Shown here: positions 33,501 to 48,500 of the stretch, one piece after another
How positions within the stretch are numbered: position 1 is the stretch's first letter
How the letters are laid out: each line of letters begins with the position of its first letter
DNA from: Pithys albifrons albifrons
Lineage: Eukaryota > Chordata > Aves > Passeriformes > Thamnophilidae
Length of the DNA: 64,000 nucleotides
Direction of reading: 5' to 3'
NCBI RefSeq assembly: GCF_047495875.1
Contig: NC_092473.1
Coordinates: 16,598,388 to 16,662,387 of the forward strand
The notes under the pieces: model-generated
Seen by the model: only the letters and a program-made list of their open reading frames with translations
Told to the model about the DNA's origin: nothing
The model's database searches: none
Program-made: the position numbers and the translations under genes

Positions 33501-36500
33501 AGTTGGAGTGATGCCTCTTCTACACTCAGGATTAGCATTTGGCTCGCTTGGCCTTTTGGAAAAGAGTCCTCATTTGGTCTGTGTTCTCTCCAGAATTCAT
33601 ACCTGTCTAGTGCTGTGCAAATATTCCTGGTCTCAGAAGTCAGCCCAGTGCATGATTTGCCACAGTGATTCAAGTGAGTCCATTGCACACTGTTGGTGTT
33701 AGGAGTGAAATGTCACCTGTGGGGCCAGAGCAAGGGCTGTCTGGTGTTCACTGGGGACATCTAACAGTTAAATTTGGTCAAACCCAGGACTGCTAAAAAT
33801 CACCATTTAGTTCTTCTGATTTAAGCAATAACTCTGCAATTCTGTTTGGTAAACAGGGTTTTCCTGCCTCACTTATGTGGAACTGAGAGAAGGTAAATAT
33901 CCGAAATCCATTCACAATTATTTTCCTAAACCCAGGGGTTAGTCTCTGGTTTCACAAGCATGCACACCATAGGGAAGAGTCTGCACTGCCTCCATCCTCC
34001 CGTGGTTCTGCTCCACATTCCATCTGCATTGGCTGCAGCCTGGCCATGTTTGGGGAGAGCAAACTTCTCACCTCCAGATTCCATCCACCTATGCTAAGTT
34101 ACCCTTTCATGTTGTAATAACTACCATGTTGCTGTTCCATGTTCCTTCTTTGCTGCAAGGGAAAATCAGAGCTGGCTCAGTGAGAGAGGCACAGGGAAAC
34201 AGGAGAAATGCAGTTGTGTCTGCTGATGTTTAAGCACTTGGGGTTCTGTTGGGTTTTGAGGGGTGTGGGTCTTTTTCCTGGTAAACTTGTGATGGAAAGA
34301 TGTCTGCTGTGACATGGGAGGAGTTTATTGCAGGAAAAAACCATTATTTTTGTGCTTTTCAAGACCTTTAGAGACACTTGTGCAAAATTACACGTGCCTT
34401 TCTCCTCCAAAGATGCTTTTCCAGGTCATATGTAACTGTAAGGTGGTCCCCATAAGGCACCTTGTATTTAGTTGTGCTTTCTGGTTCTCAGAGCAACCCC
34501 CAGTGCTGCAGTCCCTGCAGGGGGCACAGGGGAGGTGCTGCCCTGGAACAGTCGCTGGGGTTTGTGCTGCTGTTAAAGCCTCCTGTGTGTGCCCAGTGTG
34601 GCTGGGGAGCAGCAGCTTGATCTGCCTCTCTCGGCCCTTCATTGGTTACAGGAGATGGGGATTGTTTGTGGCTGCTGCTGGGGGCTGGTGCAGTGGGATA
34701 AACTTCCTGGGAAACACGTCTGGCTGTGTCTGCTTATGTAGCAGTGAACGTCTGGGATGAAACCTGAGGGCAAAACTAACACAAGTGTTCAGAATTCTGG
34801 TGCATTTATGGTGCCTGTCGTTGGGATCGTGGGTCTGGTGAGGCCACACCTGTCCTGGGAAAAGGGGAGAGCTGAGTGTGCTCCAGGTGATTGGTAGGGA
34901 GAATTCTGTCACTTCACTTTAGGGTGATAATTTAAAGACAGGTATTTAAGAGCAAAAAAGAAAGTAGCTGATACACATTTACTGATTCATTATTCATTGC
35001 AATATTTGTTTCAGTTTTCAGCTTGGCAGCACCTCTCTCTGTTAATAGCTGGAAAGAGCTCACACACACGTCTGCAAATGGGTGGGTTTGTTTTGTTCTC
35101 ATGCCTGAGGCTCCCTGTGCTCCCAGGAACTCGCTGGGTGGTTCAAGTGCCCGAGTTTCCATCCAAGGCTCTGGGGGGTTTGCTCAGGTGTTTTGTTAAC
35201 TTCAAAGTCGTGGTGTCTGTTTTCATGAACTCTTGGTGTAGTGTCTGTTTTGTGGGGAGCATTGATAAAGGAATTGTAGGATCCCTCTTTAATCAAAATA
35301 CACATTTTATAATTGATCTTTGTAGAATTCTGGTGAGTAGAAAAGCTGTTGGTTTTTATGGAACCCGAGAAATCATTTTGATTGACAGTTGTATGTAATT
35401 GTGTCTTTCAAAAAATTTAAATATTAGAGAACTTTCAGGCCCAAATACAGAAAATTTCTCAGTCTCAGCCACATATTTGGAAGTGTGTGTGGAAGATCAG
35501 CCGTGGGCTGAACATGTAGTGCTTTGCAGAACTGGTAAAGACCTTTCAATTCCTGATGCTTATCTGCAGCTACCTGGCAGTGTTCCACCTGTAGCACTGC
35601 AAGTTAATTTATAACCCGAAGAAGAGCAAACAGTGGAAATGATTGATTGATTTGTTTGTTTGTTCCCCCCAAAATTTGTGTTTGTCACTGGAAATTTCAG
35701 AGTGGTTTCAAAAGCCACTGTGTACAATCACTTTTAAATCTTAATTCTGTTTGCTCCATGTAGTGTATGGGAAGAAGGTAAAAATCTGTATTATTTTTTG
35801 GCTTCAGCTGTGAGCCCAGTGCTGCCTTGTCCCCAAGTGTCACATCCACACAGCTGTTAAATCCCTCCAGGGATGGGGACTGGGAATTCTTGCAACCATC
35901 ATTTCCTCTCTGAGGTGATAGAACTGTGAGTTTATTGTGGCAAAATATGTTGCCCTTTGGTATATTGTAACAGCAGAGATAGCAGTGCTGTACACACATT
36001 AATTCCTGCGTCCTCAGCCTCTCTGCCAGGGAAAACGTGGGTGAACTGGAGTTTCCTCTTCTGCAGCCTAAGAATAAAGGTTAAATATGGCTATTTCAGC
36101 CCAGGTGTTTTTGCAATGTCAAGCTGGAGCTTTAGAAATCAAAGATTAATAGAACTCTTTTTCAAGAATTAAAGTGAGAAGGGAAATGGAATTTAATATA
36201 AATATCACCTGAAGTGTTTGCAGTTTGGCCATTGCAGCTTTTTCCACTCCACAAGCCAAACAACAAATCAAGCCATACAAAAATAAAACATCTTGCACTG
36301 TCTTAATACCTGTCCTGGAAGATTAAAAAGCTGGGTTTGTTTTCTTTCTTTTTTGTTAATGGCTTAATTGAGGAAATTTTGGTAGTTTGTTAGTATTTTC
36401 CCCCTTGTACAAGAAATTGTACTGGGGTACACACCTGGAGCAAAACATTATTTTTACAGAAATAATGGTAAATATTGACCTGCCCCTCAGTCTGTGTAAG

Positions 36501-39500
36501 TTCATGCAGATGGCAGCAGTTTCTCCATGCACATTCTCAGCACCATCAGACCTGCAGTCTGTCCTGAGATCCACATCCATTTTCATTTGGTCTCACTTGA
36601 AAATAAAGCACCTTTCAAGTTAAGCTGTTGAAAACAGAGGCCTTTGTTCTCTCTCCAGTGTGGATTTCCTATGGCCAGGGTGTTTTATTTTTCACTTGAT
36701 CTAAGTTGAAAATACAGTTTGCTTTTCTGCTGAGGCCATTTAACCTTGAGCGAGCTAATCCCACTGCAGGAGGAGGAGGAGGACAGTCCCTGTGCCTGTT
36801 TGGTGACAGTGGGGTGCTGATGGGGGAAATCAGAGGCCTGTTTATGTATTTGTGTTACCAGTGGGAATGCTCAGTCCCTGCTTTTGCTGGGCCTGCTGAC
36901 AGCCCGAGCTGCTGGAACACTTTGGGCACACCAGGTCGATGGATTAAATGCCCCAGGCAGAGGGAAAAGCCCAGCAAAGAACTTGGTGTTTCTCTGGCTT
37001 TGTGTCGTTACCACAAGAGCAGTCCTGCCGTGGTGGTTCCTGTTCATGCTGTGAAGGACAGGGAGCTGCAGGTGGTTTGTACACAGGATGAGGTGATAAA
37101 TGGGAAGTGCTCTGTCCATGTCTGTTCCTCCAGGAGTGGCATTAGAAATGGAACTTGTTTGTGTGTGTCCCAGTGGAGCTGGAACTGGAGGCATCAGTTT
37201 GGTGTCTGGTGAGAGGGCCATGGGTTTGTGTGTTGGGAAGAATGGAGGAGTCTCATTCCAGCTGTCAGAGATGGAAGTTCAGGAGTTCTGCTTGAGACTC
37301 TGATGACTTCATAGGCAAATGGGAATTTTCGTGTCAGATCTAAGTTTATGTGGACAGGCCTGTCTTCCTTGAAGGGTTTGGTTTTCAGGAAGAGCAGGGA
37401 CAGGAAGGGCTTTGCTGTTGCTGTTTAGTTGTGCAGTGGGTTAGTTTTGCTCTACTGAGATTTAATGTTACAGTGGTAATTAATACTCTTGAAAACTTAA
37501 CACAAAGTGTAGGTGGATAATTTTTATCCAGGGGTTACCTGGAGTCCTGAGCCTGATCATCAGGGGGTTTTATGTGTTCTAAGCTGCCTTTGTGATCCAG
37601 AATCTGTTTTTCTTAAATAGATAAAAAGTGAATGAATAGTGTGATAATTTAGGAGCTTTGTTGTTCCTGTGTGAAAACAAGCCACTGATGCTGTGGTAGA
37701 ATATTCCAGAGATATCTGTATGTTACTTGTTAGCATCTGTATTCTCAAAATGAAATGTAATCGTGTTGATTTAGCTGTACCAGGATTGATGAGTTACTTT
37801 TTTCCCTGTGAAAATACTATTTTGCATTCTGCTTGCTCTTGAACTGCTACAGCTTTCTTCTAAAAGTGGAATGTTTTTCAGTTAATGCGGTTTTTGGATG
37901 TGACAGACTGAAATCTGTTGTACAAAGCAAGTGCTGGTGGCTTTTTTAACCCTTAGAACTCTTGGAGATTCTGTGGCTGAGCTTTTGCTCCAACATCAGT
38001 CTGGAGGGAGTCCCAGCAGGGCGGGCAGAGCTGCCCAGGGACTGTGCCCACCGAGGAACTGGGACTGGGAGAGAGGAGGGCTGTGGAGGGAGGACACAGT
38101 TCTGCCTTTTCAGCTGGATTAGGCATCCCCTGCTGCCAGTGGTACCTCAGGAAGGGCTGGATTCCTGAGGAGTGAGCCAGGGACTCTGCTGTCTATGGGA
38201 GGGAGCTGTAAATGGACTGGGGGCCGTGCCGAGGAGCTGGGACCTGTGGAAGCTCTTTGCTCTACAGGAATTCCAGACCTCATATTGTTCTCCAGCTGAA
38301 ATTGCCTGTTTAAAATTGGACTGTCCCAGATTAGCCCAGACTGGGGGTCAGCAGCATCAGCTTCCCTCTGGTACAGATGCTCAGGGTGAGAGACAGCAGG
38401 GGACAAAACTGACTGATGTGTCACCTTAGCAGTGCATGGATGTCACTGCAGGTTAATAATGACTTCAGATTTGCTCTGGATCCAGGGGGCTGCTCTGAAT
38501 GAAACTGGCCACCTGGAATTGTGTCTGTGGTTACATGACTGGCCTCTTAGTTGTCCATGAAATAATTTTTGAGACCTAATTGTAAATGCACGATTGCTTT
38601 TGCAGTGAGACTGTCCTTGATGAATCTGGCAGGCAGATGAGAAAGCTGTGACAAAATGCAAAATAGCCAAGTTGTGTTGGGTGGGTTGTGATTCCTCCGT
38701 GCAACTGAAACACAGAGGCAGCTCAGAAGTAACAAGTTTAGGTAATTTTTTGTTGCATATCTTAACACATCAGGAGCAGTTCTTTCTTAAGAGAAGCAAC
38801 TAATGCTGTCTGCTACTGGAAAATCATAAAAGCCAGAATTTGGTCTGTGGAAGCCTCTCAGGGCAGGGCTGTGTCTGCAGCAGGTCAGTGTGTGTGGGGT
38901 GGAGGAACAGGGGGTGGTTTGAGAGCAGCTGTGCCCCTGGTGGGACCTGCAGGGCCGGGCTGTGCTGCTGCTGCTCACAGGCCCTGCAGGGAGTGTGGGA
39001 CCCGCAGCAGCCCCCTGGGAGTGGCAGAGGAGAGGAGAAATGCTGCATGTGCAATAGAACAGTGTTACTCCAACAGGAGGGAGCACTGGGAAAGAAACAG
39101 GTCCTGGATGGAACGGGATCTGCAGTGAGAACCAGGATCTCTGCACTGAGGGACTGACAGCGGTTGCTGTCGGTGGATGGTCTGTAGGTACATGCAGGCA
39201 CTGAAATTTAAATATAAATGGCATTATATATAATGGCATGTATAGTATGGCATTGTCCTTGTTGGGAGAAGAGCCACCTTCGCCATCTCCCTGCAGAACT
39301 TCAGAACTGGACAGAAAACCAGTTGCAGAGTTCAAAGGTAGAACTGCAGTGGCAGCAGTAAGGTGGGACTCGCCCCTCCCAGAGGAGTGGTGGGATTGTG
39401 CAGAATGCCAAGGATAAAGTGCTGCTGGGTACCAGGAGGAGAAGGGCTGGGGAGCTGCTGTTCAGCACCACTTACACTGGCACCACCTGCACAAGGACAG

Positions 39501-42500
39501 TGCTCAGAGTGCTGCTGTTGGTCCAGTTAATGAGTGAGGAAGTTGTGTGAATGTGCCACAGTGGAACTGGGAAACCTGGCACTGGAACTCACATGTGGAT
39601 TTAAAAGAAAAATTAAGTTGCAAAACTCAAAACTAAAACATGCCTGCAGTCACTTTGAAAGGGACTTGAGGTAAAAGTAGATTTAACTGGTTATTTATAT
39701 CTCTAAAAGGTAATGGAAGTTTTAGTACTTGTGGGGTACCCTGTAGTTTTATGCATTCCATTGGCATTGCTTCTGACAGATATCAAATTACCTTATTTGA
39801 AACTGGAGCTGTGCAGTTATGGGCAGTTTGGAGTTAAGAAGGAGCCCAGCATTTCCAGGCAGAAGCAAACCATGTAGTGACTGCCCTGCTTTCACAGTGG
39901 TTTTTTCCCCAAATATCTTTTCGAGTCTGTTTTTAAACAGGGTGGGCTGGACAGAGGTGTTGGTGCTCAGGCTCCTGTTTGAGCAGGAAATACTGTGTAT
40001 CAACTGAAGTTAATTAATGCTCCAAGTTTGTGCTTCACTTTTGCCAAGTCACGGTTTTGTCCCTCTGTCAGGGAGCTCTGAAGTGGCCCTGTGGGTGCCA
40101 GGTGTGGTCTGGCAGTGCCACACTTGGTGCCTCCTGGCAGAGAAGGTTTGGGAAGAGGGAGCTGGTGTGGATGGGCAGGGGGTGTGTGGCTTTGGCTGAG
40201 TGTGGGAACTCTGGGCTGGGATGTGCCAGAGCTCAGTTGTACCAGTTCAGGTAGAGATTAAATAACATCTGAATTTGCTGGCTTGTGAATCAAATTAAAG
40301 TCTAAGCCTTCACTGCAAGCTTTGGAAGAAGGAACACCTTATGTGTAGCTGACACTACATCTGCCTAAAGGCCTGTCACTTGTGTCTGGCACTGACAGAG
40401 ACAGTCCCTGCAGAAACATGATCCAATTAGAAGCAAAATTCCCCAGTTCCTTTTGTGTCTCTGTGAAATAATTGTTCTAAAATGAATCTAAGTGTGTACA
40501 GATTGTATTTTGGGAGAGTTAATTACAAACTGTGTGGTTCAGGGATTTAGTGCAAGAAGAGGAAGAACAGTTGATGGAAGAAAGGAAAAAGAGAAAAGAA
40601 GACAAGAAGAAGAAGGAAGCTGCTCAAAAAAAGGTATGTGGAGCCCTGATAAATAAACCCCTGTGCTTCAGGGTGACTGCTTTCACCACTAGTAAAAGCC
40701 AATTTAGCTGTTGTTACTCAGAAGTGTTTTCTTGTTAATTTAATGTTTTAAATGTAAATGTACTGTCAGTTATTTAGTGGTAACTGACATACTGAACAGT
40801 GTAATTGGCTCTGTGGAGTTTCTTACAAGACTAAATTTTCTTCTGAGATAACCCCTCTTTTCCATGATTGTCAGTTGAGGCAGTTTCATGTTTGAAACCC
40901 CTCAGTGTTAATGCATTTGTTAGTGGGATAAAAGCACCACTTTAAGGTAGTGGCTTTCAGCTGTATCCTTATTTTAATATATCTCATTCTTCAGTATGGA
41001 AACATGTCATAAGAGAATTTGTAGCAGGATATATGGATAAAAAAGAAAATATTGTTAGCAAAGGTGTTTGGGGGTGGAAACGTCACAGAAAAGCTTGTAA
41101 ACTCTTCAGGATCTCTCTATACTGACAAGACATTCTTCATGGCCATTTATTGTAAACACTGACCCTGAGCTGTGGGGCATTTTTGTTTGTGTCCTTTTCT
41201 GCCAGCATAAGAAGGTGAAAAGGAGGTTCTGTTAATACACCCTTGATTTCCTGAGGAGAGGTGAGGTTGGGGCACTGAAGAGTTGTGGTTAAAAGTTTCA
41301 GTGTCAGCCCTTGCAGTGTAAATGGCTGAACCTGGGCAAGTCTGACACCAAACCAGTGAATCCAGGAATTCTGGCATTCCCACACTCCCCTTTCTCTCCC
41401 TGCTCTCTGTTTTCATTATTGACAGTCACAGGTTCAGTATTATTGCAAGTCTGTTACATACTGTGAATAAATGGAGTATCACAATTAAAAGGGGTTGTTA
41501 TATGCAGCTTCCAAAGTGACCACATAAAATTAAATCTTGATTTGTTTTGGCAATAATTGGTCTGAAAAGTGAGAACTGCAGTTTCCAATAGGAGGAACTG
41601 CCATTTGTGCTTTTGGGAGGCCCTTTCTGAGCTCTCACTGTGGTTTGGAGTTAAAACCACACTCAGGTGCACGAACATACAGGAAATGTTTCTCCCCCAG
41701 TTTTATTCTGTGAGAAAGTTTTATTCAAATAGATCTCCCATCTTGGCCATATCACAGCTGTAACCTGTTGAATCTTGGAAATGAAAGACTTGAAGCTTTG
41801 GCATTTGCTCTCATTCCTTTCCATTCCAGGCCCTCCCCCTTCCCTGTTCTGCAGTAAAAGTGGTGGCAGCTCTTTGCTTCCAGGCAGAGTTTTTAACTCA
41901 CTTAAAACATCTTAATTTGCAAGTTAAATTCGGTCTGTTTCATGTAGTTATCTTTCAAATTAATTTTGTCTTCTGTAACATTTAAACAGCTTTTTAGGCA
42001 TAAGGAATAATAGGCCTGGGTTGGTTAAAGAGGCTTCTGAAGTAGATAATTAAATAACTTGAAACCATATTAAAAGAGGAAAGTCAGAAGCTGATGTTAC
42101 TTTATGAAGTGGCACATGCACATGTGGTTTCTCTCTTATCTACAAAAATCACTGACTCTTCTTTTTTCTTGTTCTAGGCCATTGAACAAAAAATCAAAGG
42201 TAAGTTACTTTACAGTTCATTTTACTCTGTGTATTATTTCTGTGGGTTTGGATGTGTTGAATCAAACGTGTCACCTGGAAGCTCCTCTCAGGATTGAAGG
42301 GTGACATCCTTGAGGCTTCAGCTGCACTTTTGCAGAGTGACCACAAAAGCCTGTAAGAGTAAATGGTGAGGGATTTATCAGGGACTGCAGTTGCTGATCT
42401 GCCTGTTTGCCATTCTTAGCTACTCACACAGCCCCAGGCACAGACATAATACCTGGAGTTCTTGGCCTTGTTTGCATTTTTCCTTCCCCTTTTTTGCCTT

Positions 42501-45500
42501 GATTGAAAGTGCACAAACACTTCAGGAATGACCTTGTATAGGATGGATCTGGTTGAAATTTCGTTTCCAAATATTCCAAGTATTCAGGAATACTTGGTAG
42601 AGAAGTTACTGATATTTCCAGTTTTAACTCTTGCATGTGAAGGGTTCATCCTGCAGAATGATCAAGGTGCCAGTACCTGAAAGGTGTAATTTCCATGCTC
42701 ATGGCAGGTGGGAGCACTGCAGTTATTCTGAATATTAGTGGGATTTGTGTAGATCTCCATCCCAGCCATCTGCTAAAAAGGACAAAGAAGATTCCCTTCC
42801 CTTTTCTCTCGAATTTAAAGAATTTTGAAAACATCTATGTTTATTCTGAAGTGATAAAATATGCTTAAAAAGATGATGGAGAAGGAAAATAAGAATAGAA
42901 TACTTTGCTGTGAACAGTAATGTGCATTTGGAGGGGCCCTCTGACCTGTGTGCTTGGGCTGCTGTGGTGCCATCAGTGCCAGGGCTGCACAAGCAAATGG
43001 CTGCAAACAGCACGAACAGGAGGGCAAGAATTCCCCTCAGGAGGGTACCTGGTGGGCATCTTCACATGGAAAGAACCTGCCTTTCTTCTGATGGACAAAG
43101 TCGTTTTTGGGGGGTTTCACTTTTGGTTGTTTATTTGTTGTTTTTGGGGGGGGGGTTAATTGTTCTTTTTCTGCTTTGAGGCCTAATGGAAATATTAACT
43201 TCCATCTTAATTACATTATCATTTAAAAGGTATTTCAGAAAGTTTATCAGGAATTTAGAGTTGCCAGAGAAATGCAAGCTGGCAGTGCTCTGAAAGAACA
43301 GATACCATGAGGTGCAGATACACAACTTGTTGCCACAGTTTCTGTAGGAACAAAATCCATAAGCTTGTGTTGCACGTGGCTCTCACTTTGTTTCACCAGT
43401 TTTGCCTCCTGGTATTCAGGATGCAAATTAATGTTTCATTAGTTTCCAAGTTTCCATCACGTTAATGTCTTAAATAATTTATTCTGTGCATGAGCTGAAG
43501 ATAAAATACAAGAGTATAGGATCTCTAAATAATTCAGAATTATGAGCCTCTTTGAGAAGGGAGCTGGTTAAGTAGTGCGGGTGGAGAGGGAGGACATCTC
43601 TTGGTTTTAAGTGTAGTTTGGATGGGTCTAAACTCTTGGTTTAGCTGAGGTAGAAGTTGCTGTTGTGCCAGCTGAAACAGGTCCCAGCATTGATGTAAAA
43701 TGACAGGAATCTTCTGAGGAAGTTCCTGGAGCTGTGGGTGTCCCTGTTCGGGACTGGGAATGCAGATAATGAAGATGATGCTAATTTAAATGTTTCTGGC
43801 ACCAGCAGCATTTTGTTACTGTAATATTGCAGTTAAAAACACATATGTGGCATTCCTGCAGATTTCAGGGATTCTGGCCTGTCTGGTTTGATCCAGCCAG
43901 TTTTGTCAAAGGAGGGGAGAGCAGGTCAGAGCAGTCAGAGGTGGGTGTATTAGTTGCTAAGTGGAAGGTTTATCTGTTTGTGGAGCAGCTGGCAAAACAC
44001 ATGGACATGTGCCTTCCCAGTGCTCTTGTACCAGGTATTTTAGGGAAAAACAAGGATAATTTGAAAATCCCTCTTTGCTGAGAATACTGTAGAATAGTCA
44101 GTTGTTGTGGTGTCCTTTCTAGCTTGGCAAAGTATGTCCTTTTGCTGTGTTTAAAGTCAGTGCTGTTAAAGATAGACCAATCCATTTATCCAGAACTCCC
44201 TCTAAGGCAGAACTCTGCAGTAACTCTGGCCCCAGGCAGCTGCTGAGGAGTCAGGCACTGGAGGAAATGCTGTTGGAGAAGGACACTGAGTTGGGCTGTG
44301 TGTGCCCAGTGCAGCAGCCGGGCTGTGCTGCCCAGAGTGAGAGCTCAGCGTGAGCCGAAATGCCCTTTGCACAGCATTTAATGTACAGATGTGAGCTGAC
44401 TGATAAACCTGCCCAGTGCTGGGTTAGGTCTGAAGGGCTTTGGGGAGCAACAGGAGCTCGAGCTGCACCCACCCAGCTGTCACCTCAGCGCTGGATCCCT
44501 CAGCAGAAAGTGCCACTTTCATTACAGAACAGAATAAACTGAATTACCCACAGAAACGGAAAGTGCACTAAAAATAGCTGGGTGTGGAATTGAAAGCTTT
44601 GACTCATATTTCCCACCTTGGAAACTTCTTATTCGTGTCCTTCTGTGCAAAGAAGAGTGGCCCAAGTGCACTGACCCTTCTGGTTTTCGTCGGGGTGTTC
44701 ACTTCCCTGACTGTGCTTTTCCTGGTTGGAAGGTCCCTCCTGGCAGCTCCCACCGCTGTGCCCTGGCTGGGAATGCCGTGCCGGGCGCTGCCCCCGGAGC
44801 CGCAGGGTTAACCCGCGCCGGGTTCCATCCAGAGCAGCTCTGTGCTCACAGCTGCGGCCACTTTCCCCCCGAAAACTCGAGCACCACATCTCAGTATGTC
44901 AGCCCCACCGCCAGACTGCCCGTTTGCCCTGGGCATTCCAGCCCTGCCAGCTCCGGGGCACGCCATGCAGGGAGGGCGGCACAGGCGCTTTCCAGGGGCT
45001 GCAGCAGCAGCGAGAAGCGTTTCCTTGCCAGCCCGGTGTTGTTCTTTGTGTGTGTTAGGGCAGGATTTGATCTCCGTGTGCTGCTTTTGGGCGAGGGAGA
45101 AACTGTTTTCCATCTGCGTTAAAGTTCCTCCGGCAGCTGCCATTTTTTATTGGAGGGGAGTGCGAGTCCCTGGGCCCCTGCTCCAGGAGGAGTTGGCAGG
45201 CAGCTCCTGGAGCAGTAAAATGACACCATGCTTCTCCTCCATTTTCTAATGAAATCTGCAGAGTGGGAAAGCAACACAAGTTGGAAGCGTCTTTCTTTGG
45301 AATCTCTCTGTAAACTGTAACTCCACCATCCCCTGCTCTGAGGGTTTGCAGCAGGTTTGTTCTTTATGAAAATCTGTCGTTTTTAATACTCATTTATGAA
45401 AACTTGCTGTTCCTAGTCAAGCTAATTAACTGTGATAAACTGCAGGTCTGTTAATATTATCTTTCTGCCTTAATAAGATTCAAAATAAAATGCTGGTGTG

Positions 45501-48500
45501 CAGAACAAACTTTTATTAGCAAGCAACTTGTTTAGAACAAATTCACATATTAAGATAACGATTTAGGGGTGTTGGAATTCATAGAAGCCATATTGGAATA
45601 TTAATATGTTATTTAGTCTTCTGAGAAGTTGTAGAGCAGAAAATGTTGGACAGGATAAATTGTATAGCTTAAAACTTCCTCTCTGTTTCTGAGGGAAGCC
45701 AGTGCAAGGGAATTCTGTTGTACTTTGAATAATTTCAGTTTAAAATTAGCATGCAGACACGGACTCTGCATATTCTGTGGTCTAACCCTGGAACCTGGCA
45801 GATTGCTGTTTAGTTTGCTGATCATAGTAGACAGAATTGCTATATTTGCTATGGAAATGATTGCTTAGAATATCTGAGAAGTTTCATATTCTTGGACTGT
45901 TGGAGGGGAGCTGTGGGTGCTGTGCCGCAGGGCTGGCTGGGCAACAAGGACCGTGTTTGTTTGTTAGTTGCACTCCTTCGTAGTTGGAAGTGATTTGAGT
46001 CCCTTGGGGTCTCTTCTAACACACTTGATCTTAAAGTGGCTTTAATTAGGAAAGTAAAGTGTTAGGACTGCCCTGAGTGTGCTTTGTGGGGGTGTCTGGG
46101 GACTGTCAGAGGGAAGTTATTTCAGTTATCTCAGAGGAGCAGTTGTGGGGCAGTGGAAGTGGCAGGGAAGGAGAAGCGACTCAGAGAACACGTTACCAGG
46201 TGCTCTGGTTATTAGGATCTCCTCAAGTGAGGGGGATTTGTATTTTCTGCTTAAGCTGACAGTTAAAAGAAAAGAAATAAAAGAGCTAACTGGGGTGTGC
46301 TGCAGGAGTGTGTGTGTCTGTTCATGGCTCCAGGACTGCCCTTTGGGCTGGCTGTGACAGTGTCTGCAGGAAGGGCTGTCCGTGTCCCTGTCAGCACAGC
46401 TCGGCTCCACACTGTGGAGGGTCAGCCATGGAACCAGCTGAACCAAGAGGCACAGGGACAGTGCCAGCAGTTGGGGTTTGGGCAGTGGTTACACAGACTG
46501 TGGAGTGTGAATACATGTGCTTTAATTTCAGAGCTTTTTGCAGTACCCAGACCACAGAGAAGTGCAAAGTGCTTCTGATTAAATTGTCAGCAAATTCGCA
46601 GCAATTGGCTTAAATAGAACCTCCCCCCAGGGCTTATTCACTCTCAGTTTTTTATTTTTAAAGCAAGAATTTTTAGAAGGAGCAAATGAAATAGATTTGT
46701 TTAAGACTACATTGTATTTGTGTTGTTCAGTTTTGATCATAATTTGTTGTCATGTTATGTGCATCCAAACACAGTTCAAGGAGTCAGTCACCCCCTTTTG
46801 GTACAGGGAACAGCTTAAACTGGGGAAATCTGGGGTAATGGTGGTGAACTTTATCAACTTCCCAATTTATCCAACAGCTTTTGAATACCTTCTATTCCCT
46901 GTGCTCTGTATATGAAGTTGACTTGTGTCCTGGCCATTCCTCTCCTAAATTTGGTCCCTCTCCAGTCAGCTGTGAAATGGGAGAGCTGAGTCCCTTCTGT
47001 GCCTGAGAGGGATGTGGGGGCTCTGGGGGGAGTTGGGTGCCCCTCACCCTGAGACCTCTGCCCACCCTTGTCTGCCCACCCTTGTCTGCCCACCCTTGTC
47101 TGCCCACCCTTGTCTGCCCACCCTTGTCTGCCCACCCTTGTCTGCCCACCCTTGTCTGCCCACCTGTATGTCAGACAAGGAGGTTGCCAAAATTTTTCTT
47201 TCCTGCTTTGCTTTAGCAGCCTAAATAAAATATTCCATTAAAAGGCAACTCCAGTGATGATTCTTCTGTGGTTTTTTTATTCTAAAGGCCTTCTAGTTTG
47301 TGTTTTTCAAAATCTGTAATTGTGTGTTAAAGTAAAAATAAACCAAAATTATAGTAATAATAGCGCTGACAACATTTAAGTCAATTCTTTAAATAAAAGC
47401 TTGATTTTGATTTCATTAATTTTTTATGCCATATTCCCCATTAATCTGTTCCTGAAAGTGAAAGATCAAACAGTCTTTAAATAAATTTTAAAATTTTTAA
47501 AAGCCCCTGAAGACTAGTCTTGTAGTAACAATATTCCTGGTGCTGAGGGAGATCACAGCTGAGTCTTGAGGTATCTCAGAAAGTTCCACGATAAATATTA
47601 ACATACTTAGGGATATCTTATCCTGGAAATTTGAAAAGTACATCAGCATGTCAGTGATGTGAGGGGTGGGTGCAGCTCCCCCGTGCAGGGGTGGGGATGG
47701 GTGGCAGTAGCACCAGGGGCACACACGGGTACCTCAGTGTGGCCTCCTCCCTGGTGAGCTGGTTTGCTGACCTGGTTTGCTGCCCCACACTCACCCCTCT
47801 GTGCCTCTGCGGTGGGTGTGGGGCTGAGGGGGGTGGGTTTGGTGTGTTCCTGCTGTCACCTCTGCAGAGGGTGTGACCTTCGCCTTGCCGGGGCCGTGAT
47901 GTCGGCAGGGAGAGAATTTGGAGTTGCAGCTGCACATTTGGCATTTTCCCAGTGCCAGTCCCGTCCTGCCACAGCATTCCCTGTGCTGGCAGCCATTCCT
48001 GCTGGCACCAGTGACTTCAGGACATTGATACCTTTGGATTTCAGGGTTGATAGAGCAGAGAAATCTTAGCAACATGTCCTGTAGGTCCTGTTCATACCTT
48101 GTTCTTTTTGGGCCAGGCCAGAGTGGTTTTCTATACATGATACTGAAAATCTAAAGCCAATGAGAAACTTAAATATTTTTCTAAATGAAGATTAAATGCT
48201 GAAATAAACTGTGTAGTGCTGATGTGTCAGCAAAAAGCTGTAGAAAGCTGGTTAGCAGTAGCTTTCTGTAACTGAAGATGTTAGGAGGGATAGCACGGCA
48301 TATTCCTGCTTCCAGATTTGTGCCCATGGAGTGTGTGATTGTGGGATAACAGAGCTTTTCCTTGGGAATGAGTTATTGCTTGAATAGGAAGAAATGCTGC
48401 CATTTCATTGTATATAAACACCTCTAAGAGCATTGACTCAGTCTTTGATTTTTTAAGTTGCTGTTCATATGAATGACTTTGTCCCACTTTCCTTTCCCTG

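Noticed and set aside
44584..45249. Open frames of 75-135 codons on both strands in intron 4
   Set aside because: They overlap each other in a CpG-rich patch and none resembles a known protein.
46000..46025. CR1-like TTGGGGTCTCTTCTAAC
   Set aside because: Only about 17 bp; too short to separate from chance.
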